Assembly: GCA_054601695.1 (NCBI GenBank)
Contig: BAAHQB010000084.1
Span: forward strand, 310,001-374,000
Reading direction: 5' to 3'
Length of the DNA stretch: 64,000 nucleotides
Origin: Amorphochlora amoebiformis
Lineage: Eukaryota; Cercozoa; Chlorarachniophyceae
The position numbers and the translations under genes are program-made. Of this stretch, positions 1 to 64,000 are shown one piece after another (the stretch's first letter is position 1; each line of letters begins with the position of its first letter). Below the pieces are notes generated by a model. That model saw only the letters and a program-made list of their open reading frames with translations, did not search any database and was not told the origin of the DNA.

Positions 1-35
<35 letters not shown>

Positions 36-88
36 TATGCATATATGCATATGTTTAGACATAAATATATCAGTGGTTAGAATCATAC

Positions 89-7980
<7,892 letters not shown>

Positions 7981-8194
7981 GATTTTCGGGGGCTTAGATA
8001 CGTCCGTCTATATGCAAGATCTCCATTCGTTTGTGCCGGCGTGTGACCGATATTTTCACTAGAATTTTATTTTTTTCTTTGTCAGGAGATTTTTTCGTCA
8101 CTTGAAGTGACATTTTGACTTTCGCACCAGAGGCCGATCGAAGGCAGGGAAGGAGCGGGTAAATCGGGTGTCCATTGGGCGGAAGGCTTACGGT
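7981..8194. promoter_or_regulatory. Divergent intergenic spacer between RhoGAP and MFS genes
   Basis: A 214 bp spacer separates the two start codons. It is complex sequence of moderate GC with no AT array, a T-rich patch near 8065-8095, and the two transcripts leave in opposite directions. It must hold both 5' untranslated regions and at least the core promoters. No specific element is recognisable. Confidence 0.55.
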
Positions 8195-21087
<12,893 letters not shown>

Positions 21088-21933
21088 AACAAGATATTTT
21101 GGCTGTACTAGCTCTAGTCTAGCGTTCTTGCCGACATTTTCTTGTGGAATATTTATTTTTTTTTTTTATTAATATCTAGAATATTTGGCGTCGATCTTTT
21201 GGCAATTGTAATATTCAAGTTTGTAACAGTGGTTTAGATTACTAAAACAAAATATTTTGGCTGTACTAGCTCTAGTCTAGCGTTCTTGCCGACAATATTT
21301 ATTTGATTTTTTATTTGGCTGGCAATTGCAATATTCAAGTTTGTAACAGTGGTTTAGATAGAACAAGATATTTTGGCTGTACTAGCTCTAGTCTAGCGTT
21401 CTTGCCGACATTTTCTTCTGGAATATTTATTTGTTTTTTTATTTGGCATCGATCTTCTTTTGTAGCTATAGTATAACGCATAGCCTATACTAGTATAGCT
21501 CTAGTCTAGCTAGTATTGATGGCATGATTGGCACCTGATCTAGCTGATGCATGGATGTTAAGCGGTACCGCTGGCACTAGCTAGAGTAGAGTCTAGAGAG
21601 TTATATTAGTCTGTAGTGTTTGGGCTAGTTTTTAGAGGTTCATGATATATGTTTATAGTAAAATGATAAAGTTTATACAGACTTTATCTAGTTTTACTTG
21701 ACTAGACTTGAGCCTAAGTTATAATATTTCTCTAATATTACATGTGTTGTGGTACTCTGATATATATACAATACTCATATAAATATATACAAGATATATA
21801 TCTTTATATATACACAGCAGATATACAGTTTCACCTACTGCATCTAGCTCTACCCTGCTATCTTTCTAATCCAATAAAAAAGTCATAACTGTGGTTTTCA
21901 ACAACACATATGCACCGTTGGCCAGCCTAGACA
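21088..21933. other. Intergenic region between convergent MFS and methyltransferase genes
   Basis: After the 3' copies described separately, 21475-21933 is complex AT-rich sequence with recurring CTAGCTCTAG-like words and small AT runs. No open frame, RNA gene or clear poly(A) signal pair is convincing. It must hold both 3' untranslated regions. Confidence 0.6.
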
Positions 21934-33182
<11,249 letters not shown>

Positions 33183-33386
33183 GACGATCTCCCGCCACCG
33201 AGGTTGTGATCTGGAAATACAGCTGAAGGTTTGCCGGGTATCCCCCGGGTTATTACGGGATTCGGGGCAATCTCGGCAAAGTTGGCTCAAAACTGTCTTT
33301 ACCACCGGGTAGTAACCGTTACTGCCTCCTCGCCCGGCAAACTGATCGTTAGTATTTGGCCTTGGTTAGGATTCTTTTAACTTGCA
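33183..33386. promoter_or_regulatory. Divergent spacer between methyltransferase and EF-hand genes
   Basis: There are 204 bp between the two start codons, without microsatellite. No TATA box or initiator is clear. Both promoters and 5' leaders must lie here or overlap the first exons. Confidence 0.5.
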
Positions 33387-34036
33387 ATGTTTAATCCTGC
33401 AGCTAAGACTCACCACGAACTAATTAATGTATCACTGCCTGCTTCTGGTATCGACTTGGCTTCGACGGACCTGACTACGGGGCAGATCGTCGAATCCATC
33501 GGGAGATCCCATGTTTACAAAATCGATCAATCATACGAGTAATAATGAATTCAATCTTCAGTGTCCAATTGTAATTTCCTATCTATCCCTTCCCAGATGT
33601 AAAAATAGAGGCTCGGAGGGCGTTCCAGAAGCTCGACGACACCCATTCTGGATACCTCGACCGAGAAGATGTCTTTTCCTTCCTAACGAGCACATCGCTT
33701 AGCCTCACCGATGAAGAGAAACACATGGTCTTAAGCAACTTCGACGCCACGGGAGACTTGAAGCTCTCTCCCGATGAGTTCCAGACTCTCTTCGTAGCCC
33801 AGCGACGAGTCGAACTCAACGAAGACGACATGTGTCAGAGCTGCCTGTTTGTTTTCGGTTGTCTTCTCTGCCTGTGCACATTAGGAATCTCGTGTATACC
33901 CCTGTGCTGCTACTCGTACTGCGTGGCTGGACCGAAGGTTAGACGTGGTCTCACGAGGAAGCTAGCCAACTACAATCGGGGGCGAACTGGGGGGACGTTT
34001 AGCGGGACGCATGAGCCCTCGGGGCTGATTGTTTGA
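33387..34036 (+). CDS. EF-hand protein with Cys-rich hydrophobic C-terminus
   Basis: Second exon 33597-34036 is clear: acceptor TTCCCAG and an open frame to TGA. It contains two EF-hand loops. Loop 1 begins DDTHSGYLDRED (D, T, S, G, L at positions 1, 3, 5, 6, 8, with Asp at 12). Loop 2 is DATGDLKLSPDE (D, T, D, L, L, E; the usual Gly at position 6 is Leu). After that comes CQSCLFVFGCLLCLCTLGIS and further Cys, a hydrophobic stretch that could be a membrane segment or palmitoylation site. The tail is basic and then Gly/Thr-rich. The first exon probably starts at ATG 33387 (MFNPAAKTHHELINVSLPAS); donor at 33447 gives the correct phase, although the frame stays open to about 33538, so the exact donor is unsure. 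Likely a calcium-responsive membrane-associated protein; no more specific family recognised. The methyltransferase gene diverges 205 bp upstream. Confidence 0.75.
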
Positions 34037-34271
34037 TGTAAACTGCTGATTGATGTCCCTGTTCGGGGACTTAGGGTTATCCAGGGTGTGGAGGAATAGC
34101 CGGACGGGTCTGTAAGTAATTGGTGGAATTGAAAGATGGAACTGTGATTGCTTTAGTTGGTTTGGATTTAATCAAAGAAAAGGGTTTAGTTTCGAAAGGA
34201 ATGTGGTTTGTTTTGTATGTGTGGTTTGTGATATATTATAATATTATATATACATGTATATATGTATATAT

Positions 34272-34348
<77 letters not shown>

Positions 34349-34408
34349 TATATAAGTACATTCACTGATGCTACATACATATATATATATATATATTTAT
34401 ATACATAT

Positions 34409-34455
<47 letters not shown>

Positions 34456-34954
34456 TACACACATATACACACACATATATAATATTATATGTATTAAACA
34501 TCATACTAGCATAGCCTGATAATGCCCTGAATCCCCTGATTCATATGTACACATTAGTATGATATTACTAGGTATATCCTAACTCTAACCCCCTAACCCT
34601 GATTAATGATGGCCCGCTAGTATCTAGAGTATAGCCTAGATAGCTATACAAACAAGCATAGTGATATAATTATATCTGTATGTACACACATGTGTACACA
34701 TATAGATAATGTATGTAAATACACATATATATATGTATATACACACATACATACATACATATACATACTAGATACATATGCATTATACATCGTCTATCAT
34801 CTAGTCATAGCCTGATTTACATGATATTGCTAAGTAATAGTAAGTATCTAGATGCTTGTACACCATCATCTAGATCATAATCCAGTAACACAGATGTAAT
34901 ACACGTGTCTGATACATATAATTACATATATATATATATACATACATATGTGTG

Positions 34955-34987
<33 letters not shown>

Positions 34988-35175
34988 CTAGATATGTATA
35001 TGTACATGTATATATATATGTATATATATATATAATATGATATCTAGATATATTACGTATCCAGTATACGTATATCATGATATACTACACATGCACACAC
35101 ATATATATCATAGTATATATACACATATATGTGTATATATATGATATATATATATATATATATATCATATTTATA

Positions 35176-35253
<78 letters not shown>

Positions 35254-35266
35254 CATACACATATAT

Positions 35267-35313
<47 letters not shown>

Positions 35314-35374
35314 AACTATTATGCCATCTCACGATATCTAACATTGTACATATATACATGCATATATGTATATA

Positions 35375-35407
<33 letters not shown>

Positions 35408-35878
35408 TATTTATGTTTTATTTAAAATAATTATTAGTCAATAAAAGATTTAAGCGGGAAAGGTTCGAACCTCAAACATGAATAATATCGACAACATTAC
35501 AACACAGATCGATGTCAAACCTCTACTAATTCCCTCGCTGTACAAATTCCCGTCTCTTGCGGACATCGGACTAGCAGCACGCATACACATATGTACCATG
35601 ACGACGTTTGATATGGGCACATTCGCTGAATACTAACGTTGTTTTTAGGTTAATTTTAGATTCGAGTCAGGATTAGAGCTACTCGGTTCGATTTTTTTTT
35701 GAAAGGGTTGGGGTTGGTTACCCTCGAGGAGACGCTTCCAACCTTTTGGGGTTATGGTTAATTGGTTACATTGGGCAGGTTTGACAGTTGGAAGAAGGCT
35801 GGTAGGTTATTCCTAGATATCTATTAGGTCTAGTACGCGGTTCAGTCCTAGATTAGAGGGTTAGGTCTAGCATACGGG
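34037..35878. other. Intergenic region between convergent EF-hand and unidentified genes
   Basis: 34037-34200 is complex sequence (EF-hand 3' flank). 34230-34480 and 34920-35415 are (AT)n with GT/CA interruptions. 34500-34910 contains two related CATCATCTAG/CATAGCCTGAT segments and a few CTAACCC units. 35415-35878 is complex sequence, the 3' flank of the minus-strand gene, with an AATAAAAGA word near 35441. No gene is evident. Confidence 0.6.
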
Positions 35879-36627
35879 TCAGCAATCATCCTCATCGTCG
35901 CTGCTGTCGTACAGAGCCTCGAGAGCGCCCTCGCAGGTCTCCAGGCAGATCCCAAAGCATTCTGCAAACTTGGGAGATAGATAGGAAAGTTTATTAACGA
36001 GGAAGCACGAAGCGAATACACGAAACGAAACCCTCTCACCAGTTCGAAGAAGAACAGGAAGATGTTTGTGAGTACCCCTCGATTCTTGTGTGAGCGGCAG
36101 CGCTCGTTATGCTCGTCACTGAGCTTCACATGGGACAATTCTGCCGTTCTTTGTTGCATTTGATTCAGGGACGATGGCGTCACAGCATCCCAGACACAAT
36201 ATGGCGAGTACTCGAGCAGCATCTCCGGTATGCGTAACGTCATTTGTCGCGATGGTGACCAGGCTTCAGGGAAGGCCTGTGGAGCTTTTTCACTCTTATC
36301 AGAACAAACAGGACATTCGCAAGGCTCGCGTCTTTCTCCTCCGCGGATTTTGTACACATGCTCTAGCGTGGATTTGATGTTGTGGTCTGTGATATGTCGC
36401 AATAAATCGTGAGGTTTTTGTTGAGGAGTGCGGGGGGAGTTCTTACACGAGTTCGTGGATCGTCTAAGTAGTCTTGGCTTAATCCTGGGGAGCACCCAGG
36501 GACGACGATGGGACGAAGTACTTGATTTGTGGACAGTGGAGGGCGTGATTGGAAGCCCGAGACATATGATTGCCATTATCGTGCTCACTGGGCTAATTTT
36601 CGGCGACATTCTGCCTGACAACAGCAT
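35879..36627 (-). CDS. Hypothetical protein with CxCxxC motif and acidic C-terminus
   Basis: Three exons, 36627-36447, 36386-36040 and 35968-35879, with short 60 and 71 bp introns (donors GTAAGA and GTGAGA; acceptors CACAG and CCAAG). They give 618 nt, 205 residues, all in phase. An in-frame TGA lies just upstream of the chosen ATG. The N-terminus has a hydrophobic run (TIMAIICLGLPI) that could be a signal anchor. The middle carries EPCECPVCSDK, a Cys cluster that might bind metal. A second Cys group follows near the C-terminus (AECFGICLETCEG) and the protein ends SSDDEDDC. I do not recognise the family. The gene is free of AT repeats and diverges from the D27-like gene with 259 bp between start codons, so the two may share a promoter. 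The opposite strand is also open in places (36428-36706), but splicing logic favours the minus strand. Confidence 0.6.
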
Positions 36628-36886
36628 ATTCCGAGCACATCGTATTCGTTCCAAAGATTCCGAGGGAAAAATAGTTCCTCAAAGTACCCTAAAGCTCAGA
36701 GAATGAACCTTCAGAGTCCACAAGCAATGGAGGCTACAGATGTCCCGCGTTTGTCTCACTGTCCACGGATCCCACGGAATCTACGGAACTCAAAGACAAG
36801 CGTGACATAGTGTAAGATCACGCGATAAGACGATGCCGTTCTGTCACGCTCTTCACCGAGATTTTAATTTCTAGCCGTTCGAAAAG
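36628..36886. promoter_or_regulatory. Divergent spacer between the unidentified gene and the D27-like gene
   Basis: A 259 bp repeat-free spacer holds both upstream regions. It has GTGACATAG and CGTGACATAG-like words and a pyrimidine-rich patch near 36845-36880, but nothing I can name. Confidence 0.5.
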
Positions 36887-57501
<20,615 letters not shown>

Positions 57502-58359
57502 TCTAGTACCATCGAAAGTTTACCGATCTGATTACGATTTATCATTAACATTCAATTCGACAATGCTCGTATTGGCGTGACTAGTAAAAAAAACAATTAC
57601 TAAATCAGTAGGGCCCCAACTATTCGACGTGGGAATTTTTCAGAGTTAATGATATGAGTATGTCAAAAAGTTCATGATAACTGGGAATCAACACCGCATT
57701 TTAAAATAAATTAATATCGCCGCATTTTTAAATAATTAATATCCCATTGGCTAGCCGTACTACTAGTACTACTAGTGCAGTAGTGCTCAGCGGTGAACAG
57801 TACGCCACAACGGTTGTTGTTGTATTAGCCTGGATATATCTGGTTTTTTTTTAGATGTTCAATTAGATATGGCGTACGTAGGAGTCGGAATTTTTACATG
57901 TACTCGAGAAAAACGTATGTATGTGATATATTAGTCGGGTAGACCATTCTAATCACTATAGCTAGATAGATTTAATTCTTACATTTTGATAGACAGAAGT
58001 ACTAGACAATGATTGCGTACGGTGTTGTAAGTGCATTTTTTTTTGGTGGATACGTACGTACGTACGTACGTACATACATGTACGTATTCGTTTTCGTAAC
58101 ATGGTATACGTACGTAATACGCAGCGGTATACACGTATACGTATATCACATGCGTACCGTTAGACGTATACGTTAGTGTTTATGCGCGCGTAACTAGGTA
58201 AGTATGCTGTTGCGCATCATGCTACCGTAGCTTCGTAGTGATTCTTAGCATAATGACATACTCACTTGAACCCAAAGCTAGTACACATATTAAGTCCACC
58301 GTCTAGTAACTAGATTAAGTCCACCGTCTAGACCGTTCGGTACTACGGTTGTCAACTAC

Positions 58360-58408
<49 letters not shown>

Positions 58409-58705
58409 TATATATGTATATAATATATAGTACATCCAGACTCACAGATGAATGCTGTCTAGGCGGTCGTGACCATAGTCAATTCAATCGAACTTCTTAA
58501 GTACATAATTTATTAATCATAACTTACATCCGGCTAGAGTGTTTATAACCGAAAAAAAAAAAAACCAACATATACCGCAGCCGCTACGGTCCCACCTTCA
58601 GTACCGGTTAATCTAATTAATATCACCTCTTGAAGCCTGTAAATAGCATTCTACAAGTGTCTAATCAAGACATTTATTTATACAGAGCGGCATTGAGAGG
58701 AGTAT
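57502..58705. other. Intergenic region between convergent hydrolase and IF-2 genes
   Basis: The interval is mostly complex sequence, unlike the introns. It has an (ACGT)n patch at 58051-58075, a short (AT)n at 58363-58403, a tandem AGTCCACCGTCTAG pair near 58290-58335, and an AATAAATTAAT word near 57705. No gene is convincing. Confidence 0.6.
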
Positions 58706-63834
<5,129 letters not shown>

Positions 63835-63913
63835 CTGTATACATGTAGATTGCATCGTATATATATTTATATATATTTATGTATGTATATAGGTATGAAT
63901 ATGAATACATACG

Positions 63914-64000
<87 letters not shown>

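Noticed and set aside
36428-36706. Plus-strand frame of 92 codons
   Set aside because: The minus strand gives a three-exon gene with good splice sites here; the plus frame has no family resemblance.

Overview
This is nuclear DNA from a eukaryote, very probably a photosynthetic protist with TTAGGG telomeres (stramenopile- or haptophyte-like; I cannot place it further). Three things support this: genes split into many short exons with GT..AG splice sites, long arrays of TTAGGG/CCCTAA, and two genes of plastid-type isoprenoid metabolism. About four fifths of the window is (AT)n, (CT/GA)n and derived repeats. Nearly every long open frame made of alternating I/Y, L/S or R/E residues is translated microsatellite, not protein. 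The real genes appear only when short islands of complex sequence are joined by splice phase.

I could assemble eight genes by hand. From left to right: a RhoGAP protein on the minus strand that runs off the left edge (89-7980); a major facilitator transporter on the plus strand (8195-21087); a membrane-anchored SAM-dependent methyltransferase on the minus strand (21934-33182); a small EF-hand protein with a Cys-rich hydrophobic tail on the plus strand (33387-34036); an unidentified Cys-containing protein on the minus strand (35879-36627); a D27-like carotenoid isomerase on the plus strand (36887-45200); a plastid-type alpha/beta hydrolase on the plus strand (about 45899-57501); and the C-terminal part of a bacterial-type translation initiation factor IF-2 on the minus strand that runs off the right edge (58706-63834). 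Three divergent gene pairs share intergenic spacers of only 205-260 bp, while introns reach several kilobases. The D27-like and alpha/beta hydrolase genes lie in tandem, and both families act on plastid terpenoids. That they work together is inference.

The most striking feature is a repeated architecture I call 'splice-site echoes'. Inside the long AT-rich introns, a piece of the neighbouring exon together with its splice acceptor (in the upstream intron) or donor (in the downstream intron) is repeated 1 to about 10 times, each copy embedded in fresh (AT)n. Six of the eight genes show it. In one case (RhoGAP, 2538-2790) the copy is a whole exon with both splice sites and a length that is not a multiple of 3, so only one copy can be used. 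Interstitial telomeric arrays occupy introns in the same way. All exon calls come from manual reading of splice signals, phase and family resemblance; no search or transcript evidence was available.
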